Part shown: positions 8,660 to 14,821 of the stretch, one piece after another | Position numbering within the stretch: position 1 is the first letter of the stretch | Layout: every line of letters begins with the position of its first letter | Source of the DNA: JAHBNG01 sp039028975 | Lineage (GTDB): Bacteria; Chloroflexota; Anaerolineae; Caldilineales; Caldilineaceae | Assembly (NCBI GenBank): GCA_039028975.1 | Contig: JBCCHB010000066.1 | Location: 1-64,000, forward strand | DNA length: 64,000 nucleotides | Direction: 5' to 3' | Position numbers and translations under genes: made by a program | Notes under the pieces: generated by a model | Told to the model about the DNA's origin: nothing | Database searches by the model: none | What the model saw: only the letters and a program-made list of their open reading frames with translations

Positions 8660-8812
8660 ATGTCCAATCGTCCGGGGAAGCGGACGCTAATATCTTCTCG
8701 AAGTACAAAGCAACAACAAGGGTGCTATGCAAGTAAAAGAAGTAACAAAATCGAATCCAAACATCTTCGTCTTTCCAGTGAATATGAAGACTCAAGTAGG
8801 AGAGCATTATAA
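8660..8812 (+). CDS. Possible 50-residue leader ORF overlapping 8727
   Basis: ATG 8660 with GAAAGGA upstream opens a basic, Ser/Arg-rich frame of 50 codons that overlaps the start of the next gene in another frame. The ribosome site looks better than that of 8727, so translation here may feed or limit translation of 8727. The composition is low in hydrophobic residues and could be chance. Confidence 0.25.
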   Translation: MSNRPGKRTLISSRSTKQQQGCYASKRSNKIESKHLRLSSEYEDSSRRAL

Positions 8813-9278
8813 ATCGACTATTTTGAAACCTGTCGAGCAGTCGGTAATTGCAAAATGGGTGTCTGATAACTCTGCGAAGGAGTTAAAAGATATTTTTGGG
8901 AACGATCCAGTCCCAACATGGGGAGCGACTAAAAGTGGTTTAGGTTTCTACAACCGTATGCGACCAGATGACCACTTTCTTTTCTCAATCAGTGGCGTAA
9001 TCAAGGTTCACTGTAAGATTACGACAAAAACTGATTGCGGGGAACTTTCTCAGGACTTGTGGCCTGATCCGAAGAAAGAACGCCTGTTTAGCCTAATCTA
9101 CTTCTTGAAGGATCTTCAGGAAGTCGAATATCCGACAAGCGAGCTATTCAGCAAATTTGGCTACGATCCAAACTTCATCTTCCAGGGACTAATCCGTGTT
9201 TCTGATAGACGAAGAGATGAGTTCTACGAAAAGTTCGGGACGTTGGAATCTGTTTTACACAATAAATCAGGTTCGTAA
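8727..9278 (+). CDS. Putative EVE/PUA-like domain protein
   Basis: 183 residues, ATG 8727 with AAGGG before it. The centre reads WGATKSGLGFYNRM, PDDHFLFSISG, then DLWPDPKKERLFSLIYFL and FIFQGLIRVSDRRRDEFY. This order (W-G start, GD-like turn before a strand, lW.d, y/fl, then qG.irv) resembles EVE/PUA-like domains that read modified bases, often found in restriction enzymes. No nuclease domain is attached. On a mobile element a modified-base reader could serve defence or counter-defence. The assignment rests on pattern memory and is tentative. Confidence 0.5.
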   Translation: MQVKEVTKSNPNIFVFPVNMKTQVGEHYKSTILKPVEQSVIAKWVSDNSAKELKDIFGNDPVPTWGATKSGLGFYNRMRPDDHFLFSISGVIKVHCKITTKTDCGELSQDLWPDPKKERLFSLIYFLKDLQEVEYPTSELFSKFGYDPNFIFQGLIRVSDRRRDEFYEKFGTLESVLHNKSGS

Positions 9279-9286
9279 AACGTACT

Positions 9287-9319
9287 TGGTGCTGACTCAT
9301 GCTAAACGAGTCAGCACCA
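9287..9319 (+). terminator. Hairpin after 9278
   Basis: TGGTGCTGACTC (9287-9298) and GAGTCAGCACCA (9308-9319), perfect 12-bp stem with a 9-base loop, starting eight bases after the stop. No T run follows. Confidence 0.6.
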
Positions 9320-9390
9320 TCTAACCGTACATTAACAACCTAATATCGTTACTTATCGCCTTAGATGAAACGAAATCTCCTTTCTAAAAA

Positions 9391-9434
9391 ATGGTTGAAG
9401 AGACGTTCAGATGTAGGGATTTCTCTCCAGCCAT
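9391..9434 (+). ncRNA. Leader RNA element, GGTTG type, before 9475
   Basis: ATGGTTG (9391-9397) pairs with CAGCCAT (9428-9434), and AGAGA (9399-9403) with TCTCT (9422-9426). The same element occurs at 10886-10927 and 13495-13538 with different bases but kept pairing. About 60 bases upstream, GTACATTAACAA is shared with the region before 10968. Confidence 0.5.
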
Positions 9435-9474
9435 TACCACCTAATTATCAAATTCGACTGGAAGAAAGGAAAGC

Positions 9475-10008
9475 ATGAAAAATGCTGACAAACCATCGAT
9501 TCTTTTGGAGTCTGAACTCACCAAGATTTTGAACATCGAGCGGAAACAGTATGAGAGACATGATCATACTCCCGTATTATATTCTCAGTTGATTACTAGA
9601 AAAATGGGAAGAATGCCTGTTCTTCAGATTTCTAGTGATCTTGATGAAGCGTGCCGATGTTTCAAGATGGTTGGAGAGCAGTTCAGCAATCATTTTGGCA
9701 TAGTTACAGAAGCTGTATTTGTAACTCAGTCAAATGTGAAACTTAGTGATCTAAACCAACGGCAAGTAGATTTTACGACTTGCAGTGATCCGACTGGATC
9801 TGCGGCTCTATCAGCATTTGGTAGGAACATCGAAAACTCCAAACTAGTTGTTGGTTACTTAGTCGGTGAAAGAATCGATACTCCAGAAGGCATCTGGCAT
9901 CCTCCATGTTTTTATAAACCGGAGAAGAAACTCGAACTCCAGTTTATGAAACTGCTAGGAAGCTTTTTCAAAGGGTGTGTAGCAGGGACGGATACCATCA
10001 AAGCGTAA
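9475..10008 (+). CDS. Unknown protein, hairpin-flanked array gene
   Basis: 177 residues, ATG 9475 with GAAAGGAAAG upstream. Mixed alpha/beta composition, no signal peptide or membrane segment. The C-terminal 40 residues include WHPPCFYKPEKKLELQFMKLLGSFFKG. No family recognised. It has its own leader element (9391-9434) and trailing hairpin (10053-10086), so it is probably an independent transcription unit. Confidence 0.55.
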   Translation: MKNADKPSILLESELTKILNIERKQYERHDHTPVLYSQLITRKMGRMPVLQISSDLDEACRCFKMVGEQFSNHFGIVTEAVFVTQSNVKLSDLNQRQVDFTTCSDPTGSAALSAFGRNIENSKLVVGYLVGERIDTPEGIWHPPCFYKPEKKLELQFMKLLGSFFKGCVAGTDTIKA

Positions 10009-10052
10009 CGACTCTGCTTTCGCATGAACATCTAAAGCGATTTGTATATACA

Positions 10053-10086
10053 GAGCGGCTCACCACACCAAGAGCGTGAGCCGCTC
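10053..10086 (+). terminator. Hairpin after 10008 (GAGCG type)
   Basis: GAGCGGCTCAC (10053-10063) pairs with GTGAGCCGCTC (10076-10086). The hairpin at 11425-11460 is a relative with a G-C pair replaced by A-U in the same place, and the loop word AAGAGC is shared. Confidence 0.6.
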
Positions 10087-10125
10087 AATATCAACGCTCA
10101 CAATTCATTATTTCTCTTTTTCGCA

Positions 10126-10169
10126 ACTCGTCTTTCAGTTTCAGGACCTCTTGAAACTGGCAGATGAGT
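10126..10169 (+). ncRNA. Leader RNA element, two-part stem, before 10215
   Basis: ACTCGTCT (10126-10133) pairs with AGATGAGT (10162-10169), and inside it CAGTTTCA (10136-10143) pairs with TGAAACTG (10152-10159): 16 pairs in total. The region before the paralogue 11597 has the same two-part form at 11504-11550 with base changes on both sides. Confidence 0.55.
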
Positions 10170-10214
10170 GGAAACCCGCTCTTGTATAAATATATCTGTC
10201 AGTAGAAAGTAAAA

Positions 10215-10763
10215 ATGTCAGATTGCCTAGACTGGGATGAAGTGAACTTCGAGTTTATTTCACATATACGGGACCAAGAGAAAAAACCTTGGGATCGTCT
10301 CTATGAAGAAGGGAAGATTTTTCAAACAACACGAAACGCCGTCGATAGACTGTCTCGGTGTGTCGATCTTGCAATTCCGCACATCGCAGACTTAGGGTTA
10401 CGGGATTACGTTGTAGAGGAAGATCATATAGTAAATGGTCGCAACTTTAAGGGTGTTCGCATCTACGGTAGTCTTCTCGAAAAAGTATTGCGTGAAGCAT
10501 TGTTTGAAGCTCCTGATCCAAGTTGGGATATAGATGAGCTAAACTTCATGACCAAAGATGAACTTCAGAAAGTCATGATGGCAAGTTTAGAGCGTCGAAT
10601 AGTCGAGTTGAACTCGTCAAGATGTCGGGAAAAGCGAATGAATGCTTTCGTGAGGAAGTATTTACCAGACCTGTTTCCTCATATCAAGTTCAGCTTTGAT
10701 GAAGGAAACGACGAATTTCAAGACTGGCTAGAGGAATCGAGTAAATACTGTTGTCAGCGTTGA
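10215..10763 (+). CDS. Array protein family A, copy 1
   Basis: 182 residues, ATG 10215 with AGAAAG upstream. Paralogue of 11597-12052: both have WxRxxxEGKI near the N-terminus, LREA (with F/Y-A-x-DP) in the middle, a shared RRxxELNS segment, then LNAFVRKY or MNAFVRKY, LPDLFPH/VPALYPH and FQDWLE near the end. Acidic, helical, no membrane segment. Family not recognised. Keeping the C-terminal NAFVRKY...FQDWLE core suggests a binding surface. Confidence 0.6.
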   Translation: MSDCLDWDEVNFEFISHIRDQEKKPWDRLYEEGKIFQTTRNAVDRLSRCVDLAIPHIADLGLRDYVVEEDHIVNGRNFKGVRIYGSLLEKVLREALFEAPDPSWDIDELNFMTKDELQKVMMASLERRIVELNSSRCREKRMNAFVRKYLPDLFPHIKFSFDEGNDEFQDWLEESSKYCCQR

Positions 10764-10774
10764 TAAACATCTCT

Positions 10775-10801
10775 GGACTGCGACTCTGAGAGTCGCAGTC
10801 C
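10775..10801 (+). terminator. Hairpin after 10763 (GGACTGCG type)
   Basis: GGACTGCGACTC (10775-10786) and GAGTCGCAGTCC (10790-10801): 12 bp with a 3-base loop. Three more copies of the GGACTGCG...CGCAGTCC type follow later genes. The sequence CCCAAATC follows, no T run. Confidence 0.6.
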
Positions 10802-10885
10802 CAAATCTCAATTTGTACAGACGTAAATGTACATTAACAATCTATCGGTACTGACGCCTTGTTGTTTTTCTCTTTCTCCTTGAAG

Positions 10886-10927
10886 TTGGTTGCAGCGAGA
10901 GATTTCAGGATCTTTTGCTCCGGCCAA
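10886..10927 (+). ncRNA. Leader RNA element, GGTTG type, before 10968
   Basis: TTGGTTG (10886-10892) pairs with CGGCCAA (10921-10927) using G-U pairs; an inner AGAT/ATCT stem closes on TTCAGG. It corresponds to 9391-9434 and 13495-13538. An upstream block, GTACATTAACAA...CGCCTT (from about 10828), is shared with the region before 9475. Confidence 0.5.
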
Positions 10928-10967
10928 TTAGTATCAGTAAAAATTTCTGGTCGGTAGAAAGAAGTAT

Positions 10968-11399
10968 ATGGCAACACGATGTTATGTTGAACTGTATGAC
11001 AGAACCATAGACCAAAGTGGTTCGCTTTCAGATAAAAAAGGAGTCTTGCTGTTTTACAGGGAAGAGGTTTTTGACGATGCATTACAACCACTGGTCATTC
11101 TACTTGGGATTGTGCAGATGCTTCTTGGTCATAGCCTAAACAAGCAACCGTGGACATCAGAAAACGTAGGTGGTTGTATGATTGCAAGATCAGAAAATAA
11201 CTTCACCAATATTCCAAGGTTTTTACCAACACTTCAGATGAATGAAAGTGTTAGTGAGGTCTGGAAGATATACCTATCTGATGACTATGATTTTGAAATC
11301 TATAGGTGCAAGGTAATAAGTCGATCCAAGAAGAACGGGAACTGGTCCCTTCAGACAGCAAACAACGTTTTTGAATACTCTCAAAAGGGGAATAAGTAA
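10968..11399 (+). CDS. Array protein family B, copy 1
   Basis: 143 residues, ATG 10968 with GAAAGAAG upstream. Paralogue of 13591-13950: YVELYDR versus NVEIYDP at the start, GVLLFYREE versus GFILYKFRA, and VWKIYLSDDYDFEIY versus IWRVYLGLKKGEFEIKY near the end. Small, mixed alpha/beta, no export signal. Family not recognised. It has its own leader and trailing hairpin. Confidence 0.6.
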   Translation: MATRCYVELYDRTIDQSGSLSDKKGVLLFYREEVFDDALQPLVILLGIVQMLLGHSLNKQPWTSENVGGCMIARSENNFTNIPRFLPTLQMNESVSEVWKIYLSDDYDFEIYRCKVISRSKKNGNWSLQTANNVFEYSQKGNK

Positions 11400-11424
11400 G
11401 AACAACAAGGGCGTTAAGTATATA

Positions 11425-11460
11425 GGGAGCGACTCACCCATAAGAGCGTGAGTCGCTCCC
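11425..11460 (+). terminator. Hairpin after 11399 (GAGCG type)
   Basis: GGGAGCGACTCAC (11425-11437) pairs with GTGAGTCGCTCCC (11448-11460), 13 bp. Sister of 10053-10086 with a compensated base pair. Confidence 0.6.
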
Positions 11461-11503
11461 ACGGCATTAGCATCACATCTTTTCTAAGTAAGTACCTTTA
11501 GCG

Positions 11504-11550
11504 GCTCGTCTTCTGGTCTCAGATGCATAGTTTGGGACTGGCAGAGGAGC
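11504..11550 (+). ncRNA. Leader RNA element, two-part stem, before 11597
   Basis: GCTCGTCT (11504-11511) pairs with AGAGGAGC (11543-11550) with one mismatch; CTGGTCTC (11513-11520) pairs with GGGACTGG (11534-11541) using several G-U pairs. Same architecture as 10126-10169 before the paralogous gene. Confidence 0.5.
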
Positions 11551-11596
11551 GTGGAGTACCCATGCCCAGTATGAGTGCTGCCAGGGAAAGGTACAA

Positions 11597-12052
11597 ATGT
11601 CAAAACAAGACTTTGCACAACAAATTTCGGAAGCTTTTGAGTTTCCACTTTGGGAAAGGTTTGTTAGGGAAGGGAAAATCTATCCGATCACAAGGGATCT
11701 ACTCCGATATCTTTTGATGGATATGCCGATGACACCTGCGATGATTGCAGACTTTGGAGTCGAGACAGCCGATCACTACAGATTACTTCGTGAGGCTATG
11801 TTTTATGCTCAAGACCCAGAGCATGATGCTATCGAGCCAAATTCCCTTTCCGAAGAAAAAATAGATGAACTCTTCGAGGAAAGCATGGAGCGAAGAGCCA
11901 TTGAGTTAAATTCTGCTATTCGCAGAAGCAGTAAGCTCAATGCCTTTGTCCGCAAATATGTCCCTGCCCTCTATCCTCATGTCAGGTTTGAAACTGGATA
12001 TGATGAAGGTTTTCAAGACTGGCTGGAGACAGGCGACATAGAGAAAATATAG
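11597..12052 (+). CDS. Array protein family A, copy 2
   Basis: 151 residues, ATG 11597 with AGGGAAAGG upstream. Paralogue of 10215-10763, about 30 residues shorter, keeping EGKI, LREA, RRAIELNS, LNAFVRKYVP, LYPHV and FQDWLE. Acidic and probably cytosolic. The two copies are separated by family B copy 1, so the duplicated unit may have been a gene pair. Function unknown. Confidence 0.6.
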   Translation: MSKQDFAQQISEAFEFPLWERFVREGKIYPITRDLLRYLLMDMPMTPAMIADFGVETADHYRLLREAMFYAQDPEHDAIEPNSLSEEKIDELFEESMERRAIELNSAIRRSSKLNAFVRKYVPALYPHVRFETGYDEGFQDWLETGDIEKI

Positions 12053-12069
12053 TGATGATAAGCCTAGAC

Positions 12070-12103
12070 TTGGACTGCGCCCGTATAGTCGAGCGCAGTC
12101 CAA
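12070..12103 (+). terminator. Hairpin after 12052 (GGACTGCG type)
   Basis: TTGGACTGCGC (12070-12080) and GCGCAGTCCAA (12093-12103), 11 bp. Confidence 0.55.
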
Positions 12104-12156
12104 AAGGCTACTGTCTTTAGCAACTTTCTATTATGGACCTGTTTGTTCGTCAAGCA

Positions 12157-12202
12157 ACGCTCACCAGGAGTGTCGCTGGGCAAATAATTAGTAGGAAGCC
12201 CA
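12157..12202 (+). ncRNA. Leader RNA element, double hairpin, before 12223
   Basis: ACGCTC (12157-12162)/GAGTGT (12168-12173) forms a first stem and TGGGC (12177-12181)/GCCCA (12198-12202) a second, ending 20 bases before the ATG. The leader of the paralogue 12886 has the same pair of stems at 12818-12867 with changed bases in the first. Confidence 0.5.
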
Positions 12203-12222
12203 TAAATAAATAGGAAGGATCT

Positions 12223-12708
12223 ATGGATAACATAGACAAAATACTCTCGTATTTTCATGAGAAAGGTGTAGCTAACCCTCAACCTTGCTCACCAAGTCAA
12301 CTCAACGGTTCGGTGAGGCTCAAAGCAGCTATAAAGGTTATTGCTGAGAAGGCATCAAAGGATATTGATGCAGTAGGAACAGAGATTACCTTACGTGTCG
12401 GTGGTGATGACATAGCTATCCACAAACGAAGCTCGAACGTCATGTTTATGCGGGTGAATACAACATATCGAACAGCGATATTTTTTATCGACCATGAGAA
12501 TGAGTTAATCCCCATCGAGATCAACGAGCGGAGTGTGGTGATGCCACTAGCAAAGTGGTCTCATGAACTGCGAGAGTCTGTCACTGACTCTGATCTGGAA
12601 GAATGTGATCTAGAGGCTCAACAGATGTTAGCTCAACTGGCTGACATATGGGCAGAAAATCTGGAGGGCATTATTCAGTATCTAAATGATCAAGCTAAGG
12701 ACAGTTAG
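12223..12708 (+). CDS. Array protein family C, copy 1
   Basis: 161 residues, ATG 12223 with AGGAAGGA upstream. Paralogue of the next gene: both have PCSPSQLNGS/PCTPEDLKGS near residue 21, ELIPIEIN/ELVPIELN in the middle, KWSHEL/KWSHIL, then SDxDLEECDLEAQ/SPDELSQCNLEAQ and a closing LADIWA/LANTWA. Cytosolic, acidic. No family recognised. Confidence 0.6.
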   Translation: MDNIDKILSYFHEKGVANPQPCSPSQLNGSVRLKAAIKVIAEKASKDIDAVGTEITLRVGGDDIAIHKRSSNVMFMRVNTTYRTAIFFIDHENELIPIEINERSVVMPLAKWSHELRESVTDSDLEECDLEAQQMLAQLADIWAENLEGIIQYLNDQAKDS

Positions 12709-12717
12709 CGATACAAC

Positions 12718-12751
12718 AGGACTGCGCACACCTTCGATGCTGCGCAGTCCT
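12718..12751 (+). terminator. Hairpin after 12708 (GGACTGCG type)
   Basis: AGGACTGCGCA (12718-12728) and TGCGCAGTCCT (12741-12751), 11 bp. Confidence 0.55.
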
Positions 12752-12817
12752 AAATACTCTTCGTTGGCTACACTGTCTTGTTTTCTAAAGCTATTTTGAA
12801 CATTTGTTTGTCGATGA

Positions 12818-12867
12818 AGACTCTTACCGAGAGTCTGCTTGGGCAAGCAAAAAGGTATAAAGCCCAA
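12818..12867 (+). ncRNA. Leader RNA element, double hairpin, before 12886
   Basis: AGACTCT (12818-12824)/AGAGTCT (12830-12836) and TTGGGC (12839-12844)/GCCCAA (12862-12867). Compared with 12157-12202 the first stem has different bases with pairing kept, while the second is almost identical. It ends 18 bases before the ATG. Confidence 0.5.
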
Positions 12868-12885
12868 AATAGAATGAAAGGAGCT

Positions 12886-13410
12886 ATGAAAACGCTTCAA
12901 AACATCTTCAATCGTCTTGAAGAAATAGGGGTTCCGGTAACGGAGCCTTGCACACCAGAAGATTTGAAAGGCTCGAAAAAGCTGATGAAAAATGTTCTGG
13001 CGCTTGTTAATAAGTTTGGTGTTAGCTTGGAGAAAAAGGATAACTACCTTTGGCTTCAAAATGGAAAGGTTCAGTTTCGGGTTCGTAAACGACAAGAGAA
13101 TGTTCTGTACGTCGGATGCCGAATTCTTGGTAAAGATCTCTATTCACCAGATAACGGTGTTGCCGAAATGTTTGTATGGATTCGAGAAGATGAGCTTGTA
13201 CCCATTGAGCTAAACCAACCATATCACTTGCTGACATCATGTACCAAATGGTCACACATTCTCGAAAAGCCTGTAAGTCCAGATGAGCTAAGTCAATGCA
13301 ATTTAGAAGCACAGCATTTACTAACCGATCTTGCAAATACCTGGGCAACTCGGCTCGAAGAGGATGAATGGCTGAATGAAAGCAAGTTGATAGAGAAACA
13401 AGACAGTTAA
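12886..13410 (+). CDS. Array protein family C, copy 2
   Basis: 174 residues from ATG 12886, chosen because AAGGAG sits just upstream and the alignment to the paralogue 12223-12708 begins here (MKTLQNIFNRLEE versus MDNIDKILSYFHE). Keeps PCTPEDLKGS, ELVPIELN, KWSHIL, CNLEAQ and LANTWA. The frame is open further upstream, but that region is the structured leader. Function unknown. Confidence 0.6.
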   Translation: MKTLQNIFNRLEEIGVPVTEPCTPEDLKGSKKLMKNVLALVNKFGVSLEKKDNYLWLQNGKVQFRVRKRQENVLYVGCRILGKDLYSPDNGVAEMFVWIREDELVPIELNQPYHLLTSCTKWSHILEKPVSPDELSQCNLEAQHLLTDLANTWATRLEEDEWLNESKLIEKQDS

Positions 13411-13419
13411 ACCATATAC

Positions 13420-13454
13420 ATGGACTGCGCACATAGCAATGCTGCGCAGTCCAT
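13420..13454 (+). terminator. Hairpin after 13410 (GGACTGCG type)
   Basis: ATGGACTGCGCA (13420-13431) and TGCGCAGTCCAT (13443-13454), 12 bp with an 11-base loop. Confidence 0.6.
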
Positions 13455-13494
13455 AACCCTTGACTTATCGTTTAGCTTTTCTATTCCTCTCGCA

Positions 13495-13538
13495 ATTAGT
13501 TGAAGTAAGAGATTTCCGAATCTTTTTCTCCAGCTAAT
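13495..13538 (+). ncRNA. Leader RNA element, GGTTG type, before 13591
   Basis: ATTAGTTG (13495-13502) pairs with CAGCTAAT (13531-13538); inner AGAT/ATCT closes on TTCCGA. Third member of the type at 9391 and 10886. Here the pair positions read TAG/CTA instead of TGG/CCA, a two-sided change. Confidence 0.5.
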
Positions 13539-13590
13539 ACATCAGTTACTGCTGATATTGTAGTAGTTATAGCTGGTAGTAGGAGGACAT

Positions 13591-13950
13591 ATGGCATGTA
13601 GTATAAATGTCGAAATCTATGATCCTGATTATTTTCAAAATCAGTGGAAAAGAGGCTTTATCTTGTACAAGTTTAGGGCAAATGATGACCTGGGCCAAGA
13701 CATTGAGAAAGCCTTGATAGAAGCAGAATATCTAGAATGGCGGAGCCAATATATAGTCATTGACTTAATGTTTAAGACACAGCTAGAGTTGACTCCCAAC
13801 ATTCGCACCGATACATCTGCGATATGGAGAGTATATCTCGGACTGAAAAAAGGTGAGTTCGAAATCAAATATTTCAATGCTGTGTACAGCATGAAGTACG
13901 GCACACTGGATTCTCTGAAGGAGATAGACTGGAGAAAAACTAAACGGTAA
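13591..13950 (+). CDS. Array protein family B, copy 2
   Basis: 119 residues, ATG 13591 with AGGAGG directly upstream, the strongest ribosome site of the array. Paralogue of 10968-11399, shorter by 24 residues; shares NVEIYD, GFILYKF and IWRVYL...FEIKYF. Probably a small cytosolic protein. Function unknown. Confidence 0.6.
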   Translation: MACSINVEIYDPDYFQNQWKRGFILYKFRANDDLGQDIEKALIEAEYLEWRSQYIVIDLMFKTQLELTPNIRTDTSAIWRVYLGLKKGEFEIKYFNAVYSMKYGTLDSLKEIDWRKTKR

Positions 13951-13960
13951 GCAAATGCTC

Positions 13961-13996
13961 GACAGACCCATCGCTATACAAGCGGGTGGGTCTGTC
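13961..13996 (+). terminator. Hairpin after 13950
   Basis: GACAGACCCA (13961-13970) pairs with TGGGTCTGTC (13987-13996); an inner CGCT/AGCG extends it. Starts ten bases after the stop. Confidence 0.55.
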
Positions 13997-14009
13997 TAAA
14001 CAACAATAA

Positions 14010-14054
14010 CTGTGATCGAACTTTGCCTCATAGCCAGGTGCAAAGTCTTCACAG
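14010..14054 (+). promoter_or_regulatory. Leader hairpin before 14111
   Basis: ACTTTGC (14020-14026) pairs with GCAAAGT (14040-14046), and CTGTG (14010-14014) with CACAG (14050-14054). Confidence 0.45.
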
Positions 14055-14110
14055 GCTGATCGAAGCCAAGATACAATTTTGATAGTAGTAAAAAATAGTA
14101 CAAGGAAAAC

Positions 14111-14320
14111 ATGACAGTCAAAGAAATTCTCAAACGGCTTGAAAAAGCTCACCCAGACCAACAGGTCATCATTTCCAACTGCGAAAAGGGACGGACTTAC
14201 GCCAAGCTGGATGCAATAGCATTTAGCGATGATAGCAACAATAGGACACACCTAATATTGTACCCAGGTGAAGACCGTTATCAAGACCCCTGGGACGTTT
14301 TTGGGAAGGAGGAATCATGA
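14111..14320 (+). CDS. Small protein, first of a three-gene operon
   Basis: 69 residues, ATG 14111 with ACAAGGAAAAC upstream. Begins MTVKEILKRLEKAHPDQQVII, a pattern seen in short phage/plasmid proteins with an N-terminal helix followed by strands. Its TGA overlaps the ATG of the next gene (ATGA), so the two are translationally coupled. Function unknown. Confidence 0.55.
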   Translation: MTVKEILKRLEKAHPDQQVIISNCEKGRTYAKLDAIAFSDDSNNRTHLILYPGEDRYQDPWDVFGKEES

Positions 14321-14511
14321 GCAAAATATTCACCGTTCACATGGACTTAATACACACCGACACACACACCGTCCGAGCGGAAAGCTCTGAAGAAGCAATC
14401 AAAATCGCTCTGGAGCTTAGTTACGACTCAGCCATAGAAGAATTTGAGTATTACAACTCTATGGTACAGGAAGAGAAAGATGTCGAGGGAATGCTCGTTG
14501 ATAACGAATAA
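14317..14511 (+). CDS. Small DpnD/PcfM-like protein
   Basis: 64 residues, ATG 14317 with GGAAGGAGG. The sequence reads FTVHMDLIHTDTHTVRAESSEEAIKIALE, the strand-strand-helix start with VxAxSxEEAI typical of DpnD/PcfM-like small proteins of plasmids and conjugative elements. The role of that family is not established. Coupled to the gene before it. Confidence 0.45.
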   Translation: MSKIFTVHMDLIHTDTHTVRAESSEEAIKIALELSYDSAIEEFEYYNSMVQEEKDVEGMLVDNE

Positions 14512-14520
14512 AGGAGCTTT

Positions 14521-14619
14521 ATGGATACTCTTCTGTACTTACTCGCCTATCCGATACATGCTCTCCTGCTGGGTACATTCGTCGTTGTCGTAGCCTGCTT
14601 AATTATGGCTACGGAATGA
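14521..14619 (+). CDS. 32-residue single-helix membrane peptide
   Basis: ATG 14521 with AAAGGAGC eight bases upstream, stop TGA 14617-14619. The peptide is almost all one hydrophobic helix (LLYLLAYPIHALLLGTF then VVVVACLIMA). It is nine bases from the previous stop, so probably in the same operon. Small holin-like, regulatory or toxin peptides have this shape; no specific claim is made. Confidence 0.5.
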   Translation: MDTLLYLLAYPIHALLLGTFVVVVACLIMATE

Positions 14620-14630
14620 GTAGAACAGCT

Positions 14631-14713
14631 ACCATGCTCGCTGCAAGTGGTAAAGCCCCGCAAAATCATACTGCCGATTTTGGGGGCTGTGACACTCGCA
14701 GCTAGAGCATGGT
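14631..14713 (+). ncRNA. Nested 83-base inverted repeat (RNA structure or transfer site)
   Basis: Outer arms 14631-14649 (ACCATGCT..GCTGCAAGTG) and 14693-14713 pair over most of their length. Inner arms AGCCCCGCAAAATC (14654-14667) and GATTTTGGGGGCT (14676-14688) pair with a single bulged G around an 8-base loop. No open frame runs through it. It could end the 14111-14619 operon, be a small RNA, or be an origin of transfer. No nick-site motif was recognised. Confidence 0.5.
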
Positions 14714-14821
14714 GTGGGGAAGGTGTTTTATTCTGGTTAGGGAAAATGGGTGGAGAATGCCGATGTTAGGTCGTCTTTTAGCAGTAGCGATAACTGATAT
14801 TATCGCTCCACTTAAAGCAAG

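Noticed and set aside
8539..14060. An integron with attC sites
   Set aside because: The gene-plus-hairpin order is similar, but the core words GTTRRRY/RYYYAAC are not found at the hairpin ends, the stems are perfect rather than bulged, and the nearby tyrosine recombinase shows no IntI-type insertion by eye.
8579..14060. A CRISPR array
   Set aside because: The repeated hairpins are 300-700 bases apart with genes between them, differ in sequence, and no cas genes are present.
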